Origin: JAFDVL01 sp964631865
GTDB lineage: Bacteria > Acidobacteriota > Blastocatellia > RBC074
Length of the DNA: 64,000 bases
Assembly: GCA_964631865.1 (NCBI GenBank)
Contig: CAZWAK010000001.1
Span: 1-64,000, forward strand
Reading direction: 5' to 3'
Shown in pieces: positions 8,004 through 17,310 of the stretch. The notes under the pieces were generated by a model. It searched no databases. It was given only the letters and a program-made list of their open reading frames with translations, and was not told the origin of the DNA. Each line of letters opens with the position of its first letter. Position 1 is the first letter of the stretch. Both the position numbers and the translations under genes were made by a program.

Positions 8004-8726
8004 TTACTCGATGTTCTTTTTGGTCCCGATTTCGACCTGAATCTGCACCTGCGTCGGGCGTACCAAGCGCACGTGTTCGCGCCCGGTTTCCAGGTCAATT
8101 TGCAGTTGAAAGCTGCTCTGCCGCCCAGCCAGTTGCACGGTTTCGGTCAACAGTTTCGTGACATTCGCCACTCTGGATTCCGGCCCTTCGATCTCAATCT
8201 TAGCAGGCTCACAGCGCCAACTGAGACGCTCGAATCCCTCCGCGGGCTGGCCTTCAAATTGCGGTTCGACGGGAATGGTTTTGCGGTGTGTCGGTTCCAG
8301 CTTCAGTTCAACCTTCGCCGGTTCAATGCGCCGCACCTGCACTTTGTCGGGATGCAGGACATCAGTGGCTTTGAGTTGAACGACGCGCTCGCCTGCCGTC
8401 TTCTGACTCAGATCGGCTTTGACTTCCAATTCATTGGCCGTGAGGCCCTGCACCAAATCGCGCGGGCCACGCAGGCGCAAATTCACGGCGGTCGGCACTT
8501 CGCTGCTGATTTCCAGCCCCGCCGGAATATTCGTGAATTCCAGCGGCACGCCCACCAGCATAATGTCACGATCCGGCTGGCGCGAAACCACAAACAATAG
8601 AAACGCCACGCCCAGCGACATCAACGTCAGCCGCCCATTTTCTTTGACATTTTTGCGCAGCCAAACCCACGAGCGGGCCAGCGGATGCGCGTCTTTGGCC
8701 GCTGCTGCCGCCGATTTCCAGTTCAC
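8004..8726 (-). CDS. cdaR: YbbR-domain protein, CdaR-like regulator of CdaA
   Basis: 240 residues. An N-terminal membrane segment (about residues 37-50, LTLMSLGVAFLLFVV) is followed by two YbbR-type beta repeats in the predicted extracytoplasmic part (PLEFTNIPAGLEISSEVP and the later VEPQFEGQPAEGFE unit), each about 80 residues. In Firmicutes CdaR proteins bind and modulate the diadenylate cyclase CdaA. The start overlaps the cdaA stop by 4 nt (ATGA), indicating translational coupling and supporting the same partnership. The glmM gene that often follows is absent; a tRNA comes next. Confidence 0.85.
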   Translation of the reverse strand: MNWKSAAAAAKDAHPLARSWVWLRKNVKENGRLTLMSLGVAFLLFVVSRQPDRDIMLVGVPLEFTNIPAGLEISSEVPTAVNLRLRGPRDLVQGLTANELEVKADLSQKTAGERVVQLKATDVLHPDKVQVRRIEPAKVELKLEPTHRKTIPVEPQFEGQPAEGFERLSWRCEPAKIEIEGPESRVANVTKLLTETVQLAGRQSSFQLQIDLETGREHVRLVRPTQVQIQVEIGTKKNIE

Positions 8727-9667
8727 GACTTGACCTCCTCCGGCAAATTTTCACTGAAGGGTTCCGCCGGTTCGTGACGGCCTCTGACGTCGGCTTGTCG
8801 CGCGTCCAGGATGCGTTGCACCTCTAACTCATGCTCCCGCTCTTCCGCTTCCAGCGCCTCGGCTTCTTCGTCGGTGTGCCAGGGTTCCAGTGCCTGCTGC
8901 ATCAAGCGACGCAGGCGTGGCCCATCCAGGTGGCGCGTCAACCTGCCGTTTTGAGCGAACGAGACCGTTCCGTTTTCCTCCGACACCACCACCGCACAAG
9001 CATCGGTGTCTTCGGTAATGCCAATCGCCGCGCGATGTCGTGTGCCCAACTCGCGCGCAATGCGCGGGTCTTGCGTCAGCGGCAGGAAGCAGCCGGCGGC
9101 GGCCAGCCGATGTTTGCTGATGATCGCCGCGCCGTCGTGTAGATGGGTTTCTTTGTTGAAAACTGTAACGAGCAAATCATAGGTCAAGCGCGCGTCCATG
9201 CGAATGCCGCTTTCGATGTAGTGCTTCAATCCGACATCGCGTTCGATCACGATCAACGCGCCTTCTTTCTTCCCGGCAATATCCATCGCGGCCTGCACGA
9301 CGTCGTCGTACCAACTATGCTCGTGCGCATTGGCGCGGCGACGGGCGTGGGCGAAAGGCTGCCGAAAGTTTTTGCCGAAATGCAGCAGCGCCGCGCGCAG
9401 TTCGCGCTGAAACAACACGATGATGCCAAAGCCCAAGTACACCACTGCATTGCGCAACACCCATTCAACCGTGTCCAGTTCGAACCACCGCGAGACTTGA
9501 TACAAAATCGCCAGCGCCGCCAACCCCGCCGCCATCTGCACGGCGCGTGTGCCGCGAACCAAGCGCAAAACTTCGTAGGCCAGAAACGCGACAATGCAAA
9601 TGTCAATCAGGTCTTTCCACCCGATGGAGCGGAAGAAAGCGCTGAATTGAAAGACAAAGTCAGACAT
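8723..9667 (-). CDS. cdaA: Diadenylate cyclase (c-di-AMP synthase)
   Basis: Makes cyclic di-AMP from two ATP. 314 residues from the ATG at 9667; the frame is open 47 codons further but the upstream stretch is not family-like. Three N-terminal membrane helices (about residues 13-85) precede the DAC domain, which shows the catalytic HDGAAIISKHRLAAAGCFLP and GTRHRAAIG motifs. A C-terminal tail of about 60 charged residues (EEAEALEAEEREHELEVQR) is longer than usual and probably helical. It forms a two-gene operon with cdaR. c-di-AMP typically controls potassium uptake and osmotic balance; no target is visible here. Confidence 0.95.
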   Translation of the reverse strand: MSDFVFQFSAFFRSIGWKDLIDICIVAFLAYEVLRLVRGTRAVQMAAGLAALAILYQVSRWFELDTVEWVLRNAVVYLGFGIIVLFQRELRAALLHFGKNFRQPFAHARRRANAHEHSWYDDVVQAAMDIAGKKEGALIVIERDVGLKHYIESGIRMDARLTYDLLVTVFNKETHLHDGAAIISKHRLAAAGCFLPLTQDPRIARELGTRHRAAIGITEDTDACAVVVSEENGTVSFAQNGRLTRHLDGPRLRRLMQQALEPWHTDEEAEALEAEEREHELEVQRILDARQADVRGRHEPAEPFSENLPEEVKS

Positions 9668-9784
9668 GGGCACATCAAGTTGAATTCTGAATACCGCGTT
9701 ACTACTAGCGGCGCAAGGATAGCACAGAACCGGGATGGTGAGACACGGCGAGTGCGTGAGAGGAAGAAAAATATCTGACCGAAT

Positions 9785-9883
9785 CATTTCCCAGTTTCCA
9801 CTTGTCAATTTTCATTTGTCATTGCGGGCGCGCGACGCAAACCGATGACAAATGAGTAATCCAAAAATGGAAACTGGGAAATG
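9785..9883. repeat. Heptamer-unit hairpin element B (CATTTGT class)
   Basis: Left arm 9785-9823 and right arm 9845-9883 are imperfect inverted copies of about 39 nt around a GC-rich 21-nt loop. The left arm divides into 7-nt units starting with CA (CATTTCC, CAGTTTC, CACTTGT, CAATTTT, CATTTGT). It lies between the TonB receptor stop (9903) and the cdaA start, where it could end the receptor message. Confidence 0.85.
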
Positions 9884-9902
9884 AAGAACATTTGCGCGGC
9901 AC

Positions 9903-12900
9903 TTAAAAATTGACTCGCACGCCGACCACCACCAATCGCTCGCCCAGCGAACCCAGCACACGCCCGAACGAGTTGGAATTGATGTCAGTATCGAATGCGG
10001 CGAATTGCGGCGTGTTCAGCAAATCAATCGCGTCCAGTCGCAACTCAAAATTCATTGTCTCGCGCAGGCGAAATCGTTTGATGAGATTCGCGTCGAAGCG
10101 CAAAAAATGCGGCGCAGTCAGTGCGCGCGGGGTCAACGAACCCAACGCGCCGGGCGTGGGATTCACGAGCAGCAATTGCCCGGACGCATCGGTAATCACT
10201 CGCAGCGCGCTGCGTTGATTGAGGTCTTGCAGCGCGGTCAATTTTGCAATGGAAGGATCGGCGACTTGCCGCCACGCGGGGAACAATACAACGCCGTTGG
10301 CCACGCGCTGCGGGCTGACCGAGCCGCGCGGCAATTCCCCCAGCAGGACAGGCGTGTTATTCGTCAGTTGATTGAACGACGTCACGCCCGACGTGAGCGG
10401 AAACGGCTCGCCCGAAAACCAGTTGTAAATCACGCCGACTTGCCATCGCTCCACCAGCCGCGCGACAAACGTATTGCTCGCACTCAAAAATTTGCGCCCC
10501 GGCCCAAACGGCAATTCGACGATGCCATTGCCGCGAAACACGTGACGATGATCGAACGTCAAGCGTCGTTTGTCGAGCCGCAGATTGCGCAGCGTGCGGT
10601 AATCGGAACGCTGCTCCAGCGTGCTTCCCTCCTCTTCCCCAAGCGCCTTGCTGAACGTGTAATTTGCCTGCAACAGCACGCCGTTGGCGAGCCGTTTGTT
10701 CAATTCGACTTGCAACGAATGATAGGTCGAGTTCGCAAAATTGCCCGTCAAAATCGCGTCATTGAATTGCGGATTGGCGACCAGCAAATTCACGGGCAGA
10801 TTCGGATTGCGCAACAACAACCCGCCGCGCGTGCCCGTAAACAAAGGCGTTGCGTTCAAGAACTCCGCAAATGCACCAACGTTGTTGTTCGCAAAAAACG
10901 GAGCCGTTTGCTCGTTCGCGCGCAGCGACGCTGACGCCGTGATGAGCCGTCCGTTCACCGTTGATCCAATGCGCCCCAAGCCCAAATTCAAATTGAAAAA
11001 CATCCGCTCGAACAACTGCGCATCGCCGCCTTCCTGCGTGAGGCGAAAGGCTTCGAGCAAGCCGCTCTCGAAGATGTTTGCTTCGTTGATGTTCGCGCCG
11101 CGAATCAGCTTTGTGCCTTTGTTGCCGACATAGCGCACTTCGAGCGAATACGTTTGACCGAATTGTCGTTGCAACGTCGCGTTCCAATTTTGCACGTACG
11201 GCGTGCGCAAGTTGGAGTCGAACACGCGCACATTTTGAATGCGATCATTGAGCGGCACAGTCTCCAACGGCCTGCCAATCGGCGTCAGCGGCAAATTGAT
11301 GCGCGATAAATTCAAATACGAAGACGACGTAAAACTCCGCGTCGTGCGCAAGCCCGGCAAATCGCCCGCGACGATGTCGAGCAAACGAAACGAACTGCGT
11401 TCATAACCGATGCTGTAACCCAAGCGAAACACGAACCAGGGCAAGTTCCAACTCAAGCCGACCGCAGGCGCGAAGTTGTTGCGATCAGCCCCATAAATAT
11501 TGGCGTTTTCATTCGGCGAGTGTTTCCCGACCAGCATCACGCGCGTGTCCGCGCCGTTCAATCGCCCCGGCTGAAAGATGTCGTTGAAGCTTGTGCCCGA
11601 ACGACCGAACAAGCCTGCCGAGCCGTTGACCAAGCTCGCCGTGCGACCATTCGCTTCAAACGGCACGCCATAAAATTCGTAGCGCACGCCGAGATTCAGC
11701 GCGAGCGATCTGGTGACTTTGAATTCGTCTTTGAAAAACAAACTGAATTCGCGCTGCCGCCACGTGCGCTGCTTGCCTTCGCCTGCAAGAAACACCGGAT
11801 TCGTGCCGCCGACCGCATTGAAAGCCTGCAACACGCTCGACACCGAACCCGATAAATCAATCAGCAATCCGCGCGCTGCCGCTTCGTTCAAACCGAGACC
11901 GGGCACAGTCGCCGCGCTCAAATTCGTGATGCCCGTGCCGCCCACGCCGAAGTTCACGCGCGGCACGACCGTGAACGAATTGAAGCCGTTGTTGCTGACG
12001 AATCGCACTTCGCCGCCTGCGCGGAATTGATGTTTGCCGCGCAACCACGTCAGCGTGTCGGCGTACTGATAAACCGGCGAGATGCGGCCTTGCGGATCGT
12101 TCGAGCCATCAATGGATGGCGTGATGGAAGTGAAGACCGGCACGAAGATTTGATTGTTCGCGGTCGGCAAAAAATCACGCCCCGACGCCGTCTCCCACGG
12201 CGCGAAAAATCGTGCGCGCGTGCGTGAACCACCGGCACGAACTTCGTTGACGAACCGCGACGAAAACGTCGAGACGAGCGACAGCACGTAGAAATTGGAA
12301 TCGTCGGTGTATGCGCCGCCCGGCGTGTTCGGCAGTTGTTGCGGCATAAAATCGTTCCGCCGGTTTGCGACTTCGCGCAAATATTCGAGCGTCAAATTAT
12401 GCGTGTCGTTGAATTGATGATCGAAGCGCAAGGTCAATTGATTCGAGTCGCGCGTACGCGAACGCAGCCACGTGTGTCCGGCAGTATTCAAGCCATCGCC
12501 TGCGCGAAAATCATTCGGCAGTGGCGTGGCGTCAACTTGTCGTCGCACCCAACCGGTCGGATCAAAACCCGCACGATTCGCGTCGCGCCCAAACACGCTG
12601 ATCGTTTGCAAATCGCCTGTTGCCGTCGCGGGCTTCACAGGATTGCCGCGCAAATCCACCGTCGGTGTTTGCGCATTTGCGTTCGCATTCTGTACGCCGG
12701 GAAAGAAGCGAAACAGCCCTTGTTTTGCGGTCGCGGTGAACACTGTTGCGGTGACGGGTTCGCGCACTCGCTCGCGCAAGCCTTCATACGCGACGAAGAA
12801 AAAGCTGCGTTTGCGCCCGTCGTAATTCATCGGCCCGAACACTCGTTTCGGGAACCACACGGGGCCGCCCAAGCGCGCACCGAATTGATTGCGAATCAGC

Positions 12901-13685
12901 GTATCGCGCGGCAAGCCTGCGAGATTATTGAACCAGTTGTTCGCATTCAAAACCGTGTTGCGATGCGATTCAAACAAACTGCCGTGCATTTCGTTCGTGC
13001 CCGATTTTGTCGTGATGTGAACTTGACCGGAGCCGCGTCCATATTCGGCATCAGCGGGCGACACGACGACTTTGACCTCATCCACCGAATCCACACTATT
13101 GAAAAACGTCGCCTGCACGCCGGAGTTGATGCGCTGATCCATCACGTTGACGCCGTTGCGCGTGATGTTGAGCGTGCCGATGCGCGCGCCGGAAAAATTG
13201 CTGCCCACCAAACCGCCTTGTGTAAACACGAGGTCGAGCGCGTTGCGATCCGGCAGCGGCAGTTCGTTGATGCGCTGTCCATTCAGCACGCCGCCGAGCG
13301 AATTGGTGCCGAGCGCGAGCGCCGTATCCTGCGACGCACGAACGTCAATCGTCGCTGCCAAACCAATTTGCAACGATAAATTCAAGGCCGCGCGCGCCGC
13401 GATTTCGAGGACGAACTCATCAATCGTCAGCCGCGTGAAGCCTGTTTGTTCCGCCGTGATTTTGTAGATGCCCGGCTGCAAACTCGGAAACGAATACACG
13501 CCCGCGTCGTTCGAGGTCGTCGTTGCCGTGATGCCAGTCTTGCGGTTTTCGAGGGTGATCGTTGCGCCCGCAATCACGGCTTGCGCGGGGTCGAGTACGA
13601 GGCCAGACAGCGAGGCGTTGGTTTGCGCGAAAGTGATGGTGCTGAGGAGGAGAAAGCCAACTATCCGCCAAAGAAATAACTGCAT
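9903..13685 (-). CDS. Oar-type TonB-dependent outer-membrane receptor
   Basis: 1260 residues from the ATG at 13685, which is followed by a good signal peptide (MQLFLWRIVGFLLLSTITFAQ). An upstream ATG at 13766 lies inside a repeat arm and was rejected. The mature protein opens with a carboxypeptidase-regulatory-like beta domain (SGLVLDPAQAVIAGATITLEN ... GVYSFPSLQPGIYKI), then a TonB plug (about residues 110-220), then a large barrel with a terminal VRVNF aromatic end. Such receptors are abundant in Acidobacteria and probably import or bind large ligands; the ligand is unknown. No TonB or transporter gene is adjacent. Confidence 0.93.
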   Translation of the reverse strand: MQLFLWRIVGFLLLSTITFAQTNASLSGLVLDPAQAVIAGATITLENRKTGITATTTSNDAGVYSFPSLQPGIYKITAEQTGFTRLTIDEFVLEIAARAALNLSLQIGLAATIDVRASQDTALALGTNSLGGVLNGQRINELPLPDRNALDLVFTQGGLVGSNFSGARIGTLNITRNGVNVMDQRINSGVQATFFNSVDSVDEVKVVVSPADAEYGRGSGQVHITTKSGTNEMHGSLFESHRNTVLNANNWFNNLAGLPRDTLIRNQFGARLGGPVWFPKRVFGPMNYDGRKRSFFFVAYEGLRERVREPVTATVFTATAKQGLFRFFPGVQNANANAQTPTVDLRGNPVKPATATGDLQTISVFGRDANRAGFDPTGWVRRQVDATPLPNDFRAGDGLNTAGHTWLRSRTRDSNQLTLRFDHQFNDTHNLTLEYLREVANRRNDFMPQQLPNTPGGAYTDDSNFYVLSLVSTFSSRFVNEVRAGGSRTRARFFAPWETASGRDFLPTANNQIFVPVFTSITPSIDGSNDPQGRISPVYQYADTLTWLRGKHQFRAGGEVRFVSNNGFNSFTVVPRVNFGVGGTGITNLSAATVPGLGLNEAAARGLLIDLSGSVSSVLQAFNAVGGTNPVFLAGEGKQRTWRQREFSLFFKDEFKVTRSLALNLGVRYEFYGVPFEANGRTASLVNGSAGLFGRSGTSFNDIFQPGRLNGADTRVMLVGKHSPNENANIYGADRNNFAPAVGLSWNLPWFVFRLGYSIGYERSSFRLLDIVAGDLPGLRTTRSFTSSSYLNLSRINLPLTPIGRPLETVPLNDRIQNVRVFDSNLRTPYVQNWNATLQRQFGQTYSLEVRYVGNKGTKLIRGANINEANIFESGLLEAFRLTQEGGDAQLFERMFFNLNLGLGRIGSTVNGRLITASASLRANEQTAPFFANNNVGAFAEFLNATPLFTGTRGGLLLRNPNLPVNLLVANPQFNDAILTGNFANSTYHSLQVELNKRLANGVLLQANYTFSKALGEEEGSTLEQRSDYRTLRNLRLDKRRLTFDHRHVFRGNGIVELPFGPGRKFLSASNTFVARLVERWQVGVIYNWFSGEPFPLTSGVTSFNQLTNNTPVLLGELPRGSVSPQRVANGVVLFPAWRQVADPSIAKLTALQDLNQRSALRVITDASGQLLLVNPTPGALGSLTPRALTAPHFLRFDANLIKRFRLRETMNFELRLDAIDLLNTPQFAAFDTDINSNSFGRVLGSLGERLVVVGVRVNF

Positions 13686-13724
13686 GCCGAATACCGCCTT
13701 GCGTGTTGCTGGGGAGCGGCTGGG

Positions 13725-13753
13725 ATTATACGCGCGGAACCGCAAATCGTCAT
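13725..13753 (-). promoter_or_regulatory. Possible promoter of the TonB receptor gene
   Basis: On the minus strand ATGACG (plus 13748-13753), a 17-nt spacer and a perfect TATAAT (plus 13725-13730), ending about 40 nt before the chosen start. The -35 matches only 4 of 6. Confidence 0.5.
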
Positions 13754-13763
13754 TGGTTTGTCG

Positions 13764-13860
13764 CATTCTCCATGCTGCATTCTCAATTCCTTTACAGAAA
13801 ATGAGGCATCAATTCCCTTCTGCCAAACAATGGAGAATGGAGAATGCAGAATGGAGAATG
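13764..13860. repeat. Heptamer-unit hairpin element C (GAATGGA class)
   Basis: Left arm 13764-13789 and right arm 13835-13860 are 26-nt inverted copies with two mismatches. The right arm is four 7-nt units of the type GAATGGA. The loop is about 45 nt. The arms share sequence with the element at 58933-59028. It separates the hydrolase gene at 13880 from the promoter of the TonB receptor. Confidence 0.88.
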
Positions 13861-13879
13861 TCTGTTGTCAAGGCTCGCG

Positions 13880-16210
13880 TCATTTACTTTCGGCGAGAAG
13901 CTTTTGATAAACCTGTCGCGCATGCTCATAGGCTTTTTCAGCGGCGGGACGTTCTTTGGCGGAAATCCTCGGCGCTTTCTGCGTCCAGCATTGATCTACA
14001 GCCTTCAAGCACCATTCGGCGCTTTTGGCAGACGCGCGAATCGGTTGATTGTTGACATGTACGAAAATTGGATTTGTGTGCGACGACGGGAACACGCGCA
14101 GCGCGACCCAACTGCTTTTCGCAATCGGCACGTCAAAGGTCAAATCGCGCATCGTGCCATCCGCCACGATCACCTGCTTTGCCACCGGTTCGCCGTTGAC
14201 GATCAACTCCACCGGGACTTCGCGCGATTGCCCGATGCGGGCGCGCTCCAATTCCCAATACGGCTTTTGATCGAGACGACTTTGCCGAATCGCCTCGACG
14301 TCGGACATCTGACGGGCGGCCTGACGCGGAGCCGTTTCGTCAACGCCGACGCGCAAGTTCGGATTCAATTGCTCATCCAAACGCGCAGCGACTTTCGCTG
14401 TGACACGCACGGTTTCGGGCTTCGTCAATTTCACTTCGCTGTTGTTCGTGCCCATCGCCACGCCGTTGACGGCAAAGTCTAACAAGTGGCTCTTGCCGTC
14501 CGTCACGTAAGTGCGACCGGCGCGAATGCCTTCCGCCCACGCTTCGTAATTGAGCTTGCCGTCAAGCTTGACATAACTTCTGCCCAAGCCCACGCGCTCG
14601 CCGTAAATGCATGGGAAATCGGTTTCGCCGCTGATGCGCGTGCGAAAGCCGACATTCAACGTGTGATACCAAATGTTCAGTTCCCAATGCGAAGGCGTGT
14701 CCACCGTCGAAATAAAATCCACTGCGTCGTGCGTGACGTCTACGATGTATTCGTTCGCGCCGATGCCGTCAAACTTGGGCACTTCGTAGCTCGGTAACGC
14801 CCCCGGCTTGATCTCCAAACCCCAACCCGAATGCGCAAAGCCGACGACTGCGCCCTGCGCTTTGCCCCATTGCAGCACGGGCAAATCCCACGTCGGCCAA
14901 TCTTCGATGACTTTGGTGTTCGGATAGTCCTGCTCTTTCAGACGCAATAAAACCAGATGTCCCGCGTGGCTCGACGGAAAGCCGGAGACTTCCAGGTCGT
15001 AACGCATCAGGTAATCGGGTTGCGACAGCTTGTGATCTTTGGCTTCAAAAAATTGTTTCTGATAGTAGTAACACGGCCCCCACGTCAACACGCTGCCGAT
15101 CTTCAAATCTTCGCCGAGAATGTGGCGCATCATATCGTCCGGCTGCACGCCTTGCGATGGCGTTTCGTAGTGCATACACCCGGCAGCGTGAATGTGATGA
15201 TCGCCCGAAATCCAACCGAGTTTGGCGAGGTCAATCCAGCGTTCGAGCTTGAATTGCAACGTTTGCGGTTTGCCTGTGACGACTTTGACGGCTTGTGTTT
15301 TGACCAGATATTCCGGGCCGCGCGTGAATTCAATCCAATACTCGCCCGCAGGCAATTTCACTTTCTCGCCGTGACTGCGATAAATCTGCGGATGAAAGCC
15401 GAAGTCCGGCGCGAGCCGTTTGGCTTGCGATGGATAGACGTTGCCGAGTTTGTCCCGAATGATGAATGATGCGGTCGTCGGCTTGCCCTTTTCGTCCAGC
15501 ACATTGAAGGTCACATCGGTCGCAGGCAAACAGTTGAAGAGAATGTCGGCATCGTTGCGAAAGCCGATGTCCTGCGAGCCTTGCCCGACATTGAAGCTCA
15601 CTTTCGCTTCACGTTTGCCTGCGTCGCGGCTGTAAAGTTGAATGATTTTGTATTCGAGATTCAAGCCCGACAATTGCGGCTTCATCGGTGGTTTCGTGTA
15701 CAAACTCAGATTGAGCCAGCGGTCGCGCACATCGCTCGGCTTGATGGTTTGCGCCGGGTTCGGGCTGCCTTTGCTCGGCTGGTAAACCCGCAGCGCGTTC
15801 ACGCTTTCGGCTTTGAGTTCAGCGGTCACACCGGCTTCATTGTGAACTTTGACGAGGAACGTGCGCCAGCCGTTTTCGACGAGTTCCGGTTTGGCGTTTG
15901 CTTGCGTGACCTTGACGCGGCTTTCGGGGTTGATGTGAATTTCGTAGAGACAATATTTATCGAGGACGTCCTGAATTTGCCGCGTCGCGTTCGCCGCATC
16001 GGTCATCGCGCTCGCACGTTCGAGGGCTTGCTTATCGGCATTGCTGAGCGGTGCGCCGAGGTAGTCGAGCGTTTCGATCAGGCGTTTGACTTGGGCAGCG
16101 AGCGGCTGCAATTCGACTTGCAGCACTTCCGTTTTGGCAAGATTGTGCGGAACGACGAAGAGCGAAACGATGAGGAGTGAAACCAACGAACAAAGTTGAC
16201 GGGGTTGCAT
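13880..16210 (-). CDS. Exported CehA/McbA-type PHP metallohydrolase
   Basis: 776 residues from the ATG at 16210, which follows AGGAGG at 7-nt spacing and opens a signal peptide (LCSLVSLLIVSLFVV). The frame is open seven codons further upstream but without a ribosome site. The C-terminal half contains LGWISGDHHIHAAGCMHYE, an H-x-H metal strand of the PHP fold, then VVGFAHSGWG, and a later ETDFPCIYGERVGLGRSYV region, as in CehA/McbA family hydrolases. The N-terminal 300 residues are beta-rich with unknown role. Substrate is unknown. The start precedes a DUF4351-type gene on the same strand by 47 nt. Confidence 0.82.
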   Translation of the reverse strand: MQPRQLCSLVSLLIVSLFVVPHNLAKTEVLQVELQPLAAQVKRLIETLDYLGAPLSNADKQALERASAMTDAANATRQIQDVLDKYCLYEIHINPESRVKVTQANAKPELVENGWRTFLVKVHNEAGVTAELKAESVNALRVYQPSKGSPNPAQTIKPSDVRDRWLNLSLYTKPPMKPQLSGLNLEYKIIQLYSRDAGKREAKVSFNVGQGSQDIGFRNDADILFNCLPATDVTFNVLDEKGKPTTASFIIRDKLGNVYPSQAKRLAPDFGFHPQIYRSHGEKVKLPAGEYWIEFTRGPEYLVKTQAVKVVTGKPQTLQFKLERWIDLAKLGWISGDHHIHAAGCMHYETPSQGVQPDDMMRHILGEDLKIGSVLTWGPCYYYQKQFFEAKDHKLSQPDYLMRYDLEVSGFPSSHAGHLVLLRLKEQDYPNTKVIEDWPTWDLPVLQWGKAQGAVVGFAHSGWGLEIKPGALPSYEVPKFDGIGANEYIVDVTHDAVDFISTVDTPSHWELNIWYHTLNVGFRTRISGETDFPCIYGERVGLGRSYVKLDGKLNYEAWAEGIRAGRTYVTDGKSHLLDFAVNGVAMGTNNSEVKLTKPETVRVTAKVAARLDEQLNPNLRVGVDETAPRQAARQMSDVEAIRQSRLDQKPYWELERARIGQSREVPVELIVNGEPVAKQVIVADGTMRDLTFDVPIAKSSWVALRVFPSSHTNPIFVHVNNQPIRASAKSAEWCLKAVDQCWTQKAPRISAKERPAAEKAYEHARQVYQKLLAESK

Positions 16211-16257
16211 AGCTATTCCTCCTGAAAGCAATCATCGTGGATGGTGCAAGCGTGCGC

Positions 16258-17292
16258 TCAAACTGCGTTCCGGTCAAGCCAGCGCGTCAGGTCGGCGGGT
16301 TCTGTAAACTTGAGCAACGCCTTCGCCAAACGGTTGAGGCGCGTCGCGGGCAGTTGTTCAATTCGAGCCGCGATCCCCTTTTCGAGTTCACCAAATTTCC
16401 ATTTCAGCAACTGAAGCAGCATTTCCTTCTGGCCTTTTTCCTTACCGATTTTCTGGCCTCTTTCCTCCCCGATTTTCTGGCCTCTTTCCTCCCCGATTTT
16501 CTGGCCGCGTTCTAACCCGCGTTCTAACCCGCGTCGTTCCCAACTTGTTATGTATGGCATAGCTTTTCCTTTCGTCTTTTTCTCGACCTCGTATGTCAAC
16601 TGTTCTTCCGCTTCTTTGGGCAAGCGAATGACCCAATCGAGGAAGCGCAGCAAAGATCGAATGGAGGTCTTCTGATACCCGGCGCGCAACAGCAACAACA
16701 TCAAGTCGCGTTTCGCCGCATATTTTCGCTCAGGCTTGCCCTGAATTTCCAGCAGTTTCAATTGCGCCAACACGACCATTGCAAACGGATTGCGGCTTTT
16801 CTCTAACTCCGCTTCGCGTCCGCGCCAGTCCGTGATTTTCACGACCAGAAACTCAAACAACACCCGACAGCCCCAGCGTTCGGTTTCATATCGTCCCAAC
16901 GCGACATTCTTCACGCTGCCGGTAACGACGCCCAGGCTGACGACTTCGGCTTTGTCGCGGTCGCTGATGCGGTAGTTGTAGACATACATCCGACGATTGA
17001 ATTCCGCTTTGGCGCGCCCTTGAATTTCGCTGTGCAGCATCACATAAATCTCGCCACCATCGAGCCGCCACACCTGCGCCAACTTGTCCGCAATGCGCCC
17101 GCCCGACGTGTTCGCCGGTTCGAGCTTCGGTAATTCTTTGTCGAGAAACACGGGCTTGCGCGCCCAATTGATTTCGGCGGCAATAGTCGGGAAGAAGAAT
17201 TCCATGAACTCACGAAAATGATGATCAAGCAATTCTTTCCACGCATTGTCCTGATCGGAAGCGGCTTTGGTGGTTTGCTTCGGGGCTTTCAT
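16258..17292 (-). CDS. Rpn/PD-(D/E)XK-like DUF4351 protein
   Basis: 344 residues. The N-terminal 200 residues (KELLDHHFREFMEFFFP ... KLAQVWRLDGGEIYVMLHSEIQG) resemble the Rpn/YhgA family of PD-(D/E)XK nuclease-like, transposase-related proteins; the E-x-Q pair in HSEIQG fits the nuclease core. The C-terminus (LLQLLKWKFGELEKG ... LPATRLNRLAKALLKF) is the DUF4351 helical region. Between them lies a charged GQKIGEER repeat encoded by 24-bp tandem repeats (16445-16507), which probably vary in copy number. It follows lpxA after 18 nt but is unlikely to act in lipid A synthesis; members are often multi-copy in a genome. Confidence 0.75.
   Translation of the reverse strand: MKAPKQTTKAASDQDNAWKELLDHHFREFMEFFFPTIAAEINWARKPVFLDKELPKLEPANTSGGRIADKLAQVWRLDGGEIYVMLHSEIQGRAKAEFNRRMYVYNYRISDRDKAEVVSLGVVTGSVKNVALGRYETERWGCRVLFEFLVVKITDWRGREAELEKSRNPFAMVVLAQLKLLEIQGKPERKYAAKRDLMLLLLRAGYQKTSIRSLLRFLDWVIRLPKEAEEQLTYEVEKKTKGKAMPYITSWERRGLERGLERGQKIGEERGQKIGEERGQKIGKEKGQKEMLLQLLKWKFGELEKGIAARIEQLPATRLNRLAKALLKFTEPADLTRWLDRNAV
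16445..16507. repeat. 24-bp in-frame tandem repeats in the DUF4351 gene
   Basis: Two identical 24-nt units at 16457-16480 and 16481-16504 plus a partial unit at 16445-16456. They encode eight-residue GEERGQKI repeats. They are followed by two 12-nt units GCGTTCTAACCC (16507-16530) encoding LERG repeats. The array is prone to slippage without frameshift. Confidence 0.9.
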
Positions 17293-17310
17293 GGCGTTTC
17301 GCTTTGGTTG

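Noticed and set aside
12336..13379. 347-codon plus-strand open frame
   Set aside because: Antisense to the TonB receptor; composition is arginine/alanine/histidine rich as expected for a shadow frame.
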